NCBI GenBank assembly: GCA_037013685.1
Contig: CM072885.1
Coordinates: 71,387,285-71,451,284, forward strand
Length of the DNA: 64,000 nt
Source of the DNA: Acridotheres tristis
Lineage: Eukaryota; Chordata; Aves; Passeriformes; Sturnidae
Reading direction: 5' to 3'
This document shows positions 12,607 to 26,463 of the stretch, in pieces. The translations under genes were made by a program, and so were the position numbers. A model generated the notes under the pieces. It was not told the origin of the DNA. It did not search any database and saw nothing but the letters and a program-made list of their open reading frames with translations. Positions within the stretch are counted from its first letter, which is position 1, and every line of letters starts with the position of its first letter.

Positions 12607-15600
12607 AGGGGATTAGAGCATTTATTAACTATTAACTATTTATTAACTATTGTGGGTTCTCAGTGCATTCTCTGTGCCCCCTCCATCCCAAACTGGATTG
12701 CAATCCCTTTTCCTAAATGGGGCCAGACTGTGAGCACCAGGCAGTAATCAAATGAGGCTGATGGTTTAATTAGTGCTGTGAGACACACGAGGCTTACACT
12801 GCTCTGGCTTCTCATTTGCAATTCAAGCATCTCCATCCTGGTCTATGACATTCAATACATCTCTGTCCTGAGACTTGTTTTCTGTGTCCTGTGTGCCACT
12901 TTGACAGGTGAGATCAGCCTCTGCTGACAGGTCCAATTTATACAGATTTTACCTTCAGGATGTAGCACAAGACCCTCTTTATTTTTTCTGTTGAGCTTTT
13001 TAAATCTAAGTGACTTTGATGAACTTTTATAAAGCTCTGATTGGTGGGAGGGGCATATTTAAGTGATTGCCATGCAGATGATGTCATTAAGACTTCAAGC
13101 AGGTCATGTGGAGATGCACACATCTGGAATTAGTCTTCTTTTCTCCTTGTTTCCATTATTTTGAGTGTGTAGGCTCCTACCTGTGTTCTTAGGAAGTTCC
13201 AGCCATTTAATTAAATTTAATTAAATGAAAGTAAATTACAGCATAGATAGCTGGGTAGGGCAAACATAAAATCCAGGGGTCAGTTCACTTCATCAGGGAA
13301 AGGGACAGAACAACTTGAAGTTACTGGGTTGCTTTCGAGAGTGACTTAAATCAAACCCATTTTAGTGAGTTTCCAGACAAGTGGTAGGAGTCCTGTTCAG
13401 CAGGACTAACAAGGATTCATGACTTGAAAATAAGGTCATTGTTTTGGCAGCCTAACTTAAGCAATCACGTTTTTAAATCTTGGGTTTCCAATTCCTTCCT
13501 TCCACCTGGCCATCCATCCTTTGTCATCTGATCTGAAATACGAAGTGGTGCTTCAGGGACTGTGATGCTGGCCTGCCTTCAGAGCAGGAACCTATCACAG
13601 CAAGGTTCTTTATTCCATTAGTAATCTTCTCAGCTTCCTGGCCATATAAATCAATCTTTCTGATGTGCTCTCTTTTCTTTTTTCTTTCCTCTTCTTTTTT
13701 TTTGGTTGAGCTGAACAGGGATTTTAAAAGTGTGCCAAGATCATATCTTATTCAAGACATGTTAAAGCTATTTCAGGTATATTCAGTCTTTTGCAGAGTC
13801 TCACTAATTATATTTTAGTGGTTCATCTGTGCTGAGATTACTTTGCTATCTTGTTTTATTTCATAATTTATAGTAAATAATTTTTGTTCTGCTCTTCCCT
13901 ATTTAATTTATCTCTATAAAGAGATTTTATGATGTGTTCAGATGTGAAAATAATTGTAGTAGGCCAAATTAATCCCAAATGTAGCTTCACAGAACTGACA
14001 GGAATTGTGATAGAGACTTTTGATCCACATAAATAAATTTGATTTAGTCTTTGTGTGAGTTTACTTCTAGGAGTTTTAATAGGAGACCTCGATCCTGCTG
14101 TGCAGATCCTACATTGATATACAATGCACAAGAGACTCCCTAAGGAGCTGCTATTTTTTACAGCCACTCTCAGGTGTCAGTGGCTCTTTAAAGGAGGAAG
14201 CCAGAAGGCTGCAGTGCTATAACTTTGCAGGGATTTTTTTCCTGAAGGAAATTTGCCCATTCACGTGGGGGTGCTTTAGAGAAAATAAAACTGCTGTAGC
14301 AGTGGGGCAGACCCAGCAGGGCTGGTTCATGTGGGTGCATGCAGGGACTCCCCTGTGGATCTGATGCATCCATCCCCACGTGGCAGCTCTGCTGCAGGTC
14401 CAGCTCTCAGCCCTGCATCAGCTGCAGAGCATCCTCTCCCTCCCTGCTCTGACTTCCCACTCCTGTGTAAAGACAGACAGCCCTGCCTGAAGAAAACTCT
14501 GTCAAAATTTCTGCAAAGACAAACAACAGAGAGCAGCCTTATGGATTTGGTGACTGGAAAGGGCCATTAATCTAATCTAACCTTCTGCAAAGAAAAAGCT
14601 GTATATTTGAGCCAAGGAAATACTTGCAGTCAAGGAAACTGTTTGAACACAGAGATGTTAAGACTGGTTGGTGATGTTTGCCTACATTTTAAGGCTGTGG
14701 GTGCACAATGAAGACAAGTTCTGTTAAACAGATATTTATAAGATACTAAAAATGTTTCACTCTCAAGATTTCCCTCAGCAATCCATAGTTGCATTTGAAT
14801 CCTGAGATTCTCTAAGTCAGGTGGCTCACTGCTTCTACTTACAATTTGAATGGCATCACCATGATTGCTGAGGAAAATAACTTTCAATTCAATTTTCACA
14901 TATAGAAAAGCCATGATGCCAATAAAATGCAATTTTCCAAACATGTATATTACATAACTTGAAGTCAGCTTATTGGCTTGCTCCTCCCAAATGCTGTAGG
15001 CAGTGCCACACTGGGCACTTTATGCAATATTGCCTTCATAAAGCGAGGCTGGGCTAGAAGGAAACATTTGTGTAGAGGTGAAAACCTCAGGGGCCTGGAG
15101 GGTTTGTCTGGAGTCCTGGGGGATGTGGCAGGTGAGGGGTGAGACAGGGCAGGCTTATTCTATAAAGACAATAGCCCAGTACCTGGCAAAGTGCACTGAG
15201 TGGCCGTAGGAGGAATACAAAGGAGCCCCAGGGGAGCTTTGTTTTGGCCTCTGAGAGGATTTGTTAGCTCAGAACAAGAATAGTGCAAGTGTGGCAGCAC
15301 AGTGGCCAAACAAACAGCACTGGGCAGGAGCAGGAGCACAGGGACAATGCTGCTCTGCAGATGTGGAGATGGGTTTATGAAAATTGAACCACATGTAGGT
15401 TTTGAACTTGAAATGTTCAAGTGCAGTTCTGTTGACCTTCATTAACCAGCACAGAGAACGGGACATGTCAGAGCCCAGCAGGTGTCACACAGGGCTGCTT
15501 TAGCCCCACACAGCAGAAACTGCCAGGCTTCCTGCTGGTGGCCTTGCTCACTCCTCAAAAAGCCACCAGAGGCGACAGGAATAGCCAGTGCTGGCATCCA

Positions 15601-18600
15601 CACGAGGGTTTCTAACTTATTTCCTCGCCTGTTTCGTGGAGAAGCAGAGGGAGCAGTGGTTTCCCTGGCTCAGGAGGAGGCTGCTCCTGCCATGCTCTCA
15701 TCGCCGCGGCTTGCGGCGTGCCCTGCTCCCTGAGATAAACACTAAACTTTCAATCCTCACTGCCAGACATTTCTGCCCCTTACTTCTTGTGGGCAGAGGA
15801 ACTCCTCAGGGGTAGAGGGGAGGAGAAACAAAGCCAAGTTGTCCTGAGCCTCGTGCCAGTCAATGTAAAACGTTACTGGAATTCAGGAAAGCGTGCGTGG
15901 GCGATGAATTCGGAACCAATTTGACAGGGGGGAAAAAATTTGCTGGGAGAAAAATAAACTCCTACAGTTCTTTGCAAAAGTTCTTCCAGCTTTTCTTTTA
16001 TAAAAGCTCGGGAGCTGTCATGTAGCACTGGTGGTGATTAATGATTCTGGGATAGCTGATATGTGGGTGATGAATTAGTAATCAGCTTTAGGCTCACACA
16101 GACATCCAGCCCCTTTCCATTTCATGTCCTGTGCCATGTGAGTACAAATCGCTTCCAAAAATGTTTGTGAGATGAGATGGTTTAAATGTGTTGGGAAGAA
16201 AAGTGGGAGCCAATCCTCCCCAGATCCAAAGGGATGGAGTCTAAGGCTGCAGCACGGGGCTGTGGGGATGGTCCCACCTGCAGCACAGGTGGATGCTCTG
16301 CTGCCTTTGCTGCGTTTTCTCTCAGCTTCAGCTGGGGAAGGGTTGGGGATCTTTGTTCAGTCTGACTTGGTTCCCATCATTCCTCTCACAAGCTCACTAA
16401 CTTTTACACTTTATGGCTCTCATTATATAGATTTAAATGGGAAATATATACTACCTGCCAACAGCACAGTGCCTGCCAGTGAAATAAAAAGCCACATTAT
16501 CCTTTCAGGACGTTATGAATGTGTACTGCTTTCCTTACTGCAGCCAACAGGGACTGCAGTGGAGGTGCACAGGTAGGCAAGGCAGGGATGGAAAACAAGT
16601 GGTGAAAAAAAAAATCACTTTGAGCTGAACAAAGTTATCCAGAGAGTATCAGTGACAGAATTAAATCAGCAGCTTGGCTGATGGGGGGAGGAACATTCAG
16701 GTGAAGTTCTCCTTAGGCTGATACAGGAAAGCAAAACAAAAAGCCATGGGAAGAAAGCTCTTGTACTAACTGTAGCTTATAAAGAATTTGGATTTAATTT
16801 TATATTCATAGAAAATTCTTTTAAAGTGAAAGGAAATTAGCTCAGATAAGCTATGTTCTCCTGGAGACTGAAAATGAGCTGAACACCTCTAAACAAAGAG
16901 TCCTACAACTCAGCAGTAGAGATGAGGTCTGCTCTTGTGGCACAGGAATTGCTGTTGGATTCAAACATATTGGTTTTGAAAGGTGTTTGACAAATATGTT
17001 GTACTGAAAGTTCTGTTATTATTTCTTGTTAAACCCTTTAATCTGTCACAGTCACAGTGCTGCCACAGCTCTAAATTCTAACTGCTCATTTTTAAATAAG
17101 TAATTCCCTATATAGTTGATATGTGTTGAATAAGAAAAGAGAAAAAAAACAACCAACAAACAGTGAGCTCTGTTTAATAATATGAGTGATCTGGGAGATG
17201 AAGGTGAACAAAAATTAGATTTGCCACCGGTTGCAAATGAAGAAAACATTAAAAATAATAGTGCAGACAGAGCAAGATCAAGAGAATAAAAGTAATTTCT
17301 AGAACACTACAACCAGCTTGGACAAATGAAAAATATTTCCTCGGGGAGGGAAGAGATCTCTATCCCACAGTAATGTGAAGATGAAACAAGGCCATGGTGA
17401 AACATGAGGCTGCTACAAGAGATGCCAGGGAGAAAGGGCAGATCCTGTGTCGGGGCAGAAATGAAGCAGTTCATCTTTGGAAGGCTTTGATTGCAAACCA
17501 GTCCTCTCAGGATGTTGTTTTAACTAGAATGCAAGTTCAAAGAACAGCTCTCAGTAGGGGTTGCTGGGGAGTGATTGATTCTTCAGGAGTGATTTATTGT
17601 TACTAAAACTTAGTTAAGAACAGACTAACAAGGACACGAGTCAATTGTGCAAATATTTAAGGGAGAAGACAGGAAGGTTCAAGAGGAATTATTGAGACCA
17701 TTGAGCAGGAGCATAAGTCGAAGTAATGAGAGCTAATTAAGGAGCAGAAATTGCAAGCTCATATAATGAAATGCTTTCTTACACAGGGAGATGGCATGCT
17801 GTAGAATAATTGAAAGAAAAGTGCAGGGAGACTGTATAGTTGGAGAAATTCAAGATAGGCACATACAGATTTTTTTTAACTAATTAAGAAATTGAGACCA
17901 AAACCAGATCACAATCTCACTGTTTCTTTACACATTTTTATATTCACTTATTATTTGGGCCCAGGCAAGGAGAGAAAAGAATTTGTATGTGGCAAAAAGA
18001 GAGAAACACAACAACTTCTTTCCTCAAAGGCTAATTTCCTTTCATGCCCTCTAACAGGCAGCAGTGCTCCTAATCCTGAGTGATTTCAAAAGGAAAGTGA
18101 AATGGGGATTTGTCTTAAGAATTTGTTCTCCTTTGTACTTTATTCAAAAGAAGAAATTCTGGGATCTGTGTTTCTAAGGGTCAGAACAAGATCATTCTTA
18201 TCTCAGCCAGTGTCATGGACTCTGTGACTAAATACTCAGCTGAAAATTAAGTGTTCCAAGCACAACAATAATACAGGGTTGAAAGCAATAGGGTTTAGTT
18301 TCTTTATGGGCTTGGTGGTAATTCTGAAAAGCTACAGAGACTTGTTCATGAAACCTCTCTGCATTCTGCACCCTGCACCAACATTGCTTATCCACAGGAT
18401 AATATAGGTTTAAAGCATGACTGACCCTTGATTTCTCCCATCTATGGAAATAAAAAAAAAAAAACAACAATTAAAAAAAAGTAGAGTTAATTGTCTTAAA
18501 GATAGTAATACAGCACGTGGCTCAGAAATCTAGAACTCATTGCCTTTTCTTTCAGAAAAAAAAACATGATTGTCACTCAGATCTTTTACTGGGAGTTGTA

Positions 18601-21600
18601 AGTTTATTCCATACATTCCCACTTCTGCTTTATGTTATTTTTTCAGCCTTGGTAACTTTTTTATGCCCATGTGGAGCACACAGTCCCAAGCATCAGTGAA
18701 GGGTGAGGCTCAGGAGCTGGAATTTAGCTCTGAGTGAGCTGGGTACAGACACAGCCCATTCTGTGATGTATTTCTCTTTGCTGCTTGTTCAGAAACAATA
18801 AATAATAAATTAATTAATTAATTAAAGTAATAAACACACACAAGGCTGTGTCATTCCTTGATGGAGCTAAATTCTCCTCCTCCTTGCCTGCTGCCAGTGG
18901 TCTCTAAAAGCCAGGGTCCTGTTTTACATGAAATTACAGTCCTGTGGTCCTGTGGTTGCACAAACTCATCCCCACTCCATTTGGGATTGAGTCTGTCCTG
19001 ATACACAATTCCTTCTGGATCATCAATAAATTATTCTTTGTCAACAGGGCATCAGAGAGACATCTCAGGGCATTTCTTCAACTTTCTGTTTTCAGAGCTC
19101 TGTAGAAATAAAGGCTTGGGAGAGAAACCCTTGTGACCCTTGGGTATCCTAGACCAGCTTTCATTTTACTTACTTCAGTGAGAGATAGATGGGCTTTCCT
19201 CTTAAATGACTGAAGCAGATCAGAAGCATTCTGCATAATTCTTAGAATACCTTGAGTCTCTTGGGATCCACTCTGCTTTCCAGAACTCTCTCCTTAAAAA
19301 TAAATAAAAAAATCAAAAATTTCAAATTTGGGTTTTTAAAAATAGTTAACAAATAATTCCTGTTCATTTTGAAAATCCCACTGTCTCTGTGCCCTGGGAT
19401 CAGTTTGACACTGAGATTCTTCTCTCTGGGATGTGCTGGGATCACATTTCCATCTCCATGTGATGGATCCTCTGCCTGATCCTGGCTGGTTTGGATACCA
19501 CGAGTTATGTGTGACCACCCCAGAACGTTCCATTTTCCCGTGGAGTCCAATCTCCAGCTCCATAAACACCTTTTGTCACTGGTGGTGACACAAAGCAGCA
19601 GGATCTGTCTCAGCTGGGGCCAGGCACCAACGTGGGCCAATTTAACCAAGCCAAGGCAGGAGATGTCCCATATGCCAGGGTGGGTCTCTGGCTGTTCTCC
19701 TCCTTGACAGGGTTATTTATTTTCCATTTAACAGCCAGGAGAGCTTGGAAAGGGTTGGTTGTTGGTTCAAAATTATCCCTCAGGACAGCTCTAACCCTAT
19801 TTTTCCAGCCCAGGAATGCTGCTGATCCAGTCCTGGCCACTCTGGCACAGGCAGGTTGATGAGGATGCTGCAGCTCTTGGACATGAGTTATATTTGGATA
19901 TTCACATCAATAACGTGCATGGAGCATCTTTGCATTTTCAGCGTGGTAAATGACAAAGCCATCTGGAGGCTCACTCTGCACACACTGCCAGATTTCCAAA
20001 AGGTAGATAATGCCTGCTCAAAAAAAAAAAAAAAAAAATGCTTTCCAGAATTTCCCTGACAGCAAAATATTTTTCTTGCCCTGCATTAACTTGAGATAAA
20101 TGCAATTTCTTCTTTGGTTGCCTTGCCAGTGACCTCCACAGCAGTGATCTCTGTCAGTGTGTCTTCTGTCTTATGTGCATACCCAGAGAACCCAAAAAAA
20201 ATTGGGATCAGGAAATGTACTAAAAGTAAACTGCTGTTGAAGAGAAGCAGTTAAATATTTTCAAATTTTAGGTGAAAAAGATGGTTGTTTGGGGGGCAAA
20301 AAAAATACCCTATTTGTGCAATTACTTTTTGCCATTTCCCTTCCTGTTTTGTCTTGCCAATAGCTGACAGTGCAGGGTGCACCGTAGTGGCAGAGGGGAT
20401 TAACTTCCTTTGTAATTATTATTTAATTCCTGCAAATGGGATTTTATTTTTCCTTTTCTTCGCAGCAATTCGGGGCCGTTTTGTGAGAGGCAAATGGAAA
20501 GGGTGGACTAGAGGTGTTCATGCTTTGGGATATGCAGAGCTCAAAGGAAGAGCAAGGAAAGGTCTTGGACACCACGTTGGGATTTGGGAAGCAGCAACAC
20601 GAGCAGCCACTCACACAGCAACCCCATTTTCCTTATAAATCATCACTCTGCCTTGGAAGGAACCTCTTTTTTTCTGTAATATTCATTTCTCAGCTCTGGA
20701 AGCTCAGCAGTCCCCCAGAGGACGTTCTCTTTGTCCTAAGGCACAGGCTGGATTTGCTAATTAAGCTGCAGCTTTTAGGGCAGGCTTTAGCCTTGCCCTG
20801 CTCAGGGCTTGGGAGGAAGGGAAAGCAGCAGCAGTGGTGGCTCCCCCACTCCCTGATGCTTTAAATTCAGTCTAGAGGCAGCCACTGATTCACAAAGGTC
20901 ACTGCAAGCATGATTTCTTCTTTTTTTTTTTTTTTTTTTCTAATCCCCCTTTATTGGATAATAATCAAATCTGCCTAATGTCTACACATAATATATAGGT
21001 TTTTCCTAACCACTTGCTAAAGTGGTTTGCTTTCCAAAGGTGTGTGGATGTCTCAATATTCCAAATTAAGGAATATTTTGTAGCCCTTTCTTCACTATGG
21101 AAATAAATTCTCACAGCAGTGTAAGAGAAGAACATAAGGATAGTAAAGGATGGGAAGACTAAGAGGACTGCTGGACAAAGTGAATTATTTTTATTTGAGG
21201 GCAGTAGCTGAAATGGGAGTCTTTCTAATGCCTGGATATCTTTTTTATCTTTTTTTTTTTTTTCATTGAAGAAAAGGAAGAGAGAAATTGAAATTTTAAA
21301 ATGTCAAGGAAATTAATTTTTGGGGGAAGAAAAGAGAAAAGTAGTTATTTATAGAGGAGGAAAGATGTCATTAGTTAATACAAGTTAGATGATCATTAGT
21401 TTTTACTGTCAAAATTGTTGAAAATGAAAAATGGGGAAAAGAGAACAGCAGCTGGAACTATCAAATGTTCAGGAGCCATCAATCTGCTCCTCCCTAGGAC
21501 AAAAGGTGATCTGCATGTCTAACACTAACAGAAACTGATGACATGATTGAAACTGGAGGCAAAAGTCACCTAAAAAAGAAATTTTATGTCGCTTAGGAAG

Positions 21601-22928
21601 ACGTGAGTTTTAAAAGGTTTTACAATAAATTATCCTTAAAGTGTGTATTTTAAAAATCATGTGAGTATGGCTGAATATTCATATTGGGAGCTAAATCACT
21701 GCATAGTTGAATATATGGCAAATTTTGCAGTAGTAATGCTAACAAAGAATCCTTGTGTTAGCAGAGTTGTGGATCATTAGTAATGATCGGGGGAGAAAAG
21801 TCATTAGGATAACATATTTCTTGTGGAAAAATTAATTGAATTTCATCCATTATTTCCCAGCCACAGCTACTATATTTAAAATTAGATTATATAGGATATA
21901 ACCTCTCTGTGTGGGTTTCTGTAAGCAAATATCAACTTTATTTTTTTTGGTTTTGGAAATAAAACTGGAGTGGAAAATGGAGCACAGTCATAATAGATAC
22001 AGGCTGTGTATTTGAGGCTTTCAGTATTGAATTAGAGATATGGAAATAAGTAAATCCAGAGTATTATTTTTCTCTCCCTCGTTCTCCCTCATTCTTAAAT
22101 ATTTTCATTACCTTCTGCCTGACTTTAGAAGAAAATAACATTTCCAAAGTAAATTCCCTTTTTTTTTTTACATAAATACAGGCAATTGTAACTGAGTTCC
22201 TTAAAACCCATCGGTCATTATCAAGGTCAAGTGTGCTGGTCATTCTCTGAGAAAATTGTTCAGTCATCACTTGGTTGTACTTGAAGAAAGAAAATACAGT
22301 CAGTTTCTAAATTCAATTTTGAGCCAACTTCTAAATTCAGATTTCTTTATTGACAGATCAAAATCACTGGGGAATTTTGTGGGTTTTTTGTCCATAAGCA
22401 TATCAAGAGAACTTATGGCATTTTTGTTGGGAGCTTGCTTTTATACCTTTACAGCCTTACAGATTTTTATAGCTCGGATTTATTTGCAAGCAAACACAAT
22501 AAAAGATTTAAGACACTCGTTTAAATTGGGAGTAACTTCTTCAGAAGGAAGTAAAAATCCTTTATTTTTGGGCTAGTGAAGTGACTACAGAATTAAACAC
22601 AAATAGAATTCAATTTATTTTTTTTTTACTTGAAAGGCTTTTTAATTTTTTTTTTTAATTGCAACAGAAAAAGGCTTTTTCTGTTTGCTTGATCACAAGT
22701 GCATTCAAGCTATAAAGATTTTGCAGAGTCAAGTGCAAAATGGCTTTCCCAAGGTACCCTTTGATTTTCCTTCTGTCCTTCTATGGACAGAAATCAGTGA
22801 GGTTTTATTTAATCCTTTATTAATAACAAAGAGGAGGTTTGCTGGATTTCAGAGCTATCCATGAGCCTGCTAAGAAAATTATTGTGTTTCTGTAATGAGC
22901 TCACCAGAACAGCAACTCTTTGGTGCAA

Positions 22929-23115
22929 AGAGAGAAATTCCATGTGAACATGAGGAAGGATTTCTTTACTCTGGTGGCCCAGAGGGGGTGTGCAGAATCC
23001 CTCGCTGCAGATGTTGCAGAACATCTGGACACGAAGCTGTGCCCTGTGCTCTGGGATGGCCCAGCTGGAGCTGGGAGCAGTGACCACTGTGGGTCCTTCC
23101 AGCCTGACCCCACCT
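22929..23115 (+). mobile_element. CR1 LINE fragment, unexpanded relative of the heptamer array
   Basis: The + strand shows CR1 landmarks in order: a segment ending in AACATGAGGAAGGATTTC, then TTTACTCTGGTGGCC, TGCAGAACATCTGGACACG, CCCTGTGCTCTGGGATGGC and GGTCCTTCCAGCCTGAC. Part of the usual middle (the segment about winning an average element length) is missing, so the copy is internally deleted. At 23035-23051 it carries one GTGCCCTGTGCTC block, which on the other strand is a single GAGCACA-GGGCACA pair. The same place in the CR1 copy at 26.5-29.2 kb is expanded to 2.1 kb. Confidence 0.8.
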
Positions 23116-26100
23116 GGGGTCCTGTGGTTTGGGGCAGGGATTCCTCGTGTTTACCCACATTTATAAATAAGGCAGTGCACTCTGAGTTAGAGGTGATCAT
23201 TGATGGGATGCTGTAATATGACAGAAGTCATAATCCTCAGTAAGGAAAATATTTCGGATATTTCCTCCATTTTTTCCTTTATTCTCCATTCTCCTTCATT
23301 GCAGTGTTCCACTCAGAAGCCCTGGGAAAGGATTAGTTTGCCCAAAACTTGGGGGATTTTTGCCTGCTATGTCACTTGCCTTAATAAAACAGTTTACTTC
23401 AAATTCCACCTAGTTATGATTTAAGAAGAGATTTTTGTCATGTTAATCCCAGTCTTGGTTTTGTACTATTACAGTCAGAGTGCCACTCTCACTCCTTACT
23501 CCTGCCAGCAAAGTACAACTCCTTCCACTGCAAGTCTTGCCTCAGGAAACCCTATGGTTAAGCAGGTTCTTCACAAGAAAAGAAATTCATCTCTTGTGCC
23601 AATCCAAAGGGAAACCAGCATGAACTCGTCCCACGAGCTCCCCATACTCTGCTCTGGCAAGGCTGGGGCTGGTTTGTAGCTGTTCTTCCTCTGGAGTTTT
23701 GAATTGTTGGTGTGTGATGGGACAGAGTCTGTCTCAGCTGGAGTCCCTCAGTGGATTGTGTCAGGTCAGGAGCCAGGGGAGGGCAGCTCCGAAGTGGAAC
23801 TCGTGGAAGGGAGCTCAGCTGAAGCTTTTGGATTGTTTGAGGGCATAACAGTGCCACTGCAGATGGAGAATTGGGACAACAGTGGGATTTGGAGTGGCCT
23901 GTTTGCCTTTCCTCAGCGAGGGAAGAGGAAGGGGAGAAATGCTACCTGTAAAGTGGGGGGAGAAAAAACCAACAATCAGAACTGCCATGTCTGCTGGGAA
24001 TTCAGGTGGCTGCACATCAAATTACCTCTAACAGTCTGACTGCTGATTGCTACTATTCATGAAAAGTGGCTTTATTTTAGTTCTGAAATATCCCAGGGCA
24101 ACAGCTCTCCCCTTGAGTTTTCTGGTCTGAATCACTAGAATGTTCTCTTTTTTAATTTTCTCCTTGACCCTCTCCTCCCACTCACCCTTTTCCACACAGA
24201 TTTAGCTGCATTTAATGGGATAGTGAGGAAATGGTTTTCAGTCCATCTCATAGAGCCAAAACACTCCTGCAAAGTGCCCCCCTTAAATTTTGGGAGGAAC
24301 GAGCTGCCAGAGGAAGGTTAGTTGGCTGAAGGGAAGGTAACATGACAAAGAACAGCTCCAAGGCATAGTGACAATTTTACCTGACTTCTTTTCAGTTAAT
24401 CACGTCTGCTTCTGGACACCCAGGTGCTGTTACCTTTGGAGCCTGTCACCTCAGCCTGGCTCCTTTCTTTGTCTGAAGCACCTAAAATCAGTTGACCTTC
24501 AAGTTACAGGGATGTTTACCTAATCATCGAGAAGTGAAGAGATTGATTGCACTTAGGATCCTGCTTGCTTGGACTGGTACTTAAGGCTGCATTTCATTCT
24601 CCCCCCTGATTTATAAGAGATGCTCACTTTAGTGCTACTTGTAATCCTCAGCTGAAGCTTTAGCACAGTCCTAGATCAACAGAGATGGGCTTTCAAGTGG
24701 CCAGTGTAAATGATAAATCCTGCACTAACGATGTGGCAACCTGTCCCAGGAAAATACCCTTTAGTTCCATTGCCCTTTAATGGCTCTCTTGTGCTGGCCA
24801 TTGGACCCCATTTATCTAAATCCCGTGGGTATTTTAAATCAGAAGTGCTTTGGGGAACTTAGCAATAATGATATTAATCACTCCCGTGGTGCTGACAATA
24901 TGGAATGGCTTGAGTGGGGCATCCTTTGATGCTGTCTGCTGTTAATGATAGCAATAATGAGCTTTGCAGTTGACGACATCATTTGCCTTGAAGGATCGCT
25001 TCAGAGAACAAAAACCAGAGGTTTGTTGTGCAAGGACTGGTTGTTCACACACACCAGCAGTGTTTTCCTTCCCAATAGAGGAGCTATTTATTGCTAGGAG
25101 ACAGCAGTTTCCTCTGTCCCAGGGATGTGTTGTTGATGATGCTGTAGAAAGCCCCATATTTCCAGACACATACTGTGAATAATCAAAATCTGAGAAATGA
25201 CTTCATTGTGAGCCAGGTGTAAAATTACAACAGGAGATATAAATGCAAGTACCTGTATAATCCTCTGGCTTCATTGGTTCCAAGTGTTTTAAGTTCTCTT
25301 CTTTTTGTCTGTATTCTTATTTTCATCCTGTCACTGGATTGCCTGGGAGCTGGCAGATAAACTTCCTGTCTAAGATGCAGATTATGTGATTAAAATTAAT
25401 GATATTTTGATATGTCCCGTTTTGTGCTTTCTGACTGTATACTGTGTAACCAACACAAGGGTTTTGTACTTAATTATAAGCCAAGCATTAAGTGGCACGT
25501 GCTGGCAGGATACCTGCTCCATAGTTTTTCATTTTTATGTTTCTTGTGTGTTCTTTCAAGTAATGCAATGTGTTTTCTGAGTAGCTGTAATGCTGCTTTA
25601 GGAATAACTTTACAGCTCCTCAGAAGTTACCAAAAAATTCTCCACCCACCAGCACTGGCTGATGGCTGAGCCTGGTTAATAGATTGTCTCTGATCTCGAG
25701 TTGCTGCCATATAAAATGGAATATCTGGAATATTGTTCAGTAATCTGAACTGGAAAATTAAAGAATTGCAGCTGGATGGTGGGTGAGATTGGAAGGGCTG
25801 TTATAAGAATCCTGTTCTGCTCATATTGCTGCAGGAAATGCTCCTGGCTCTTTTATAGTAATATGTTCTATGAAACACCCTTAGAAACAATCAGTTCTCC
25901 CCAAAATCAACACTGATACTTAGGGGTTAAAATCAATAGGAGCTCACTGTCTCCTGTTTCTATAAATCCATAAATGCAGTTTCTGTGCCTTGCTCTGGGA
26001 AGTGGAAGGGCCAGACTTTGTATCAGATTGAGTTAGAGTAGATCGAGGCTTAAGGGTTTTTCCAACAGAAAAACTAAAGATAGACTATTTTACCTTCTCT

Positions 26101-26312
26101 TTGTATTATTTCTTTTTTATTTTCCTGATTCCGTTTTAAGCTGAATTCTAATTATTCTTGTTATTCCACCAGCACTTCAATTTAGCCCAGAGAATACTGA
26201 GAACATAACATGTTTCTGTGACTGCTAAAAGCCCAGATTTCATTTGGTACTTTCTATTTGTTTTCTTTGCTAGAACATGGACATTCATATTTATGACCTT
26301 CTTGTTTTCCAG

Positions 26313-26438
26313 CACCTCCCAGATGGCTCTGCCCCCAGTGCACACGCTGAATTTCATCTTCTGCCAGACCCTTGTGGGATCAGCAGAAGGAAAACAAGAA
26401 CAGCTCCAAGAGGCTCTGACCCTACTTACAATGAACTT
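26313..26438 (+). CDS. PIK3C2G: PIK3C2G coding exon: middle of the C2 domain
   Basis: The acceptor is TTGTTTTCCAG and the donor is CTT|GTGAGT; 42 codons, phase 0 at both ends. It reads HLPDGSAPSAHAEFHLLPDP, then an Arg/Lys-rich SRRKTRTAPRG stretch, then SDPTYNEL. LPDG, the LLPDP strand, the basic RRKT(R/K) patch and DPTYNE are the hallmark run of the PI 3-kinase C2 class II C2 domain. The basic patch is the expected membrane-binding face. One oddity is SAHAEF where family members normally have a proline-tyrosine-valine (PYV) in the equivalent strand. The donor is followed within about 25 bp by an antisense CR1 element. The reading frame stays open across the donor through the heptamer array to 28688. 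Confidence 0.93.
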
Positions 26439-26463
26439 GTGAGTCCTGTTCGTTTCCTCCCAG

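Larger units (their letters stand above)
10872..26312 (+). other. PIK3C2G intron, 15.4 kb
   Basis: This is the longest intron in the window. It holds the 16-bp minisatellite (11409-12358), a CR1 tail fragment (12531-12606) and an unexpanded CR1 copy on the + strand (about 22929-23115). It also has a short TTAA-rich tract near 18808-18828 and several homopolymer runs (for example near 20020-20038, 20920-20939 and 21251-21263). No additional exon or RNA gene could be supported. Open frames at 16172-16576, 20285-20864 and 23704-24039 have no protein family signature. Confidence 0.75.
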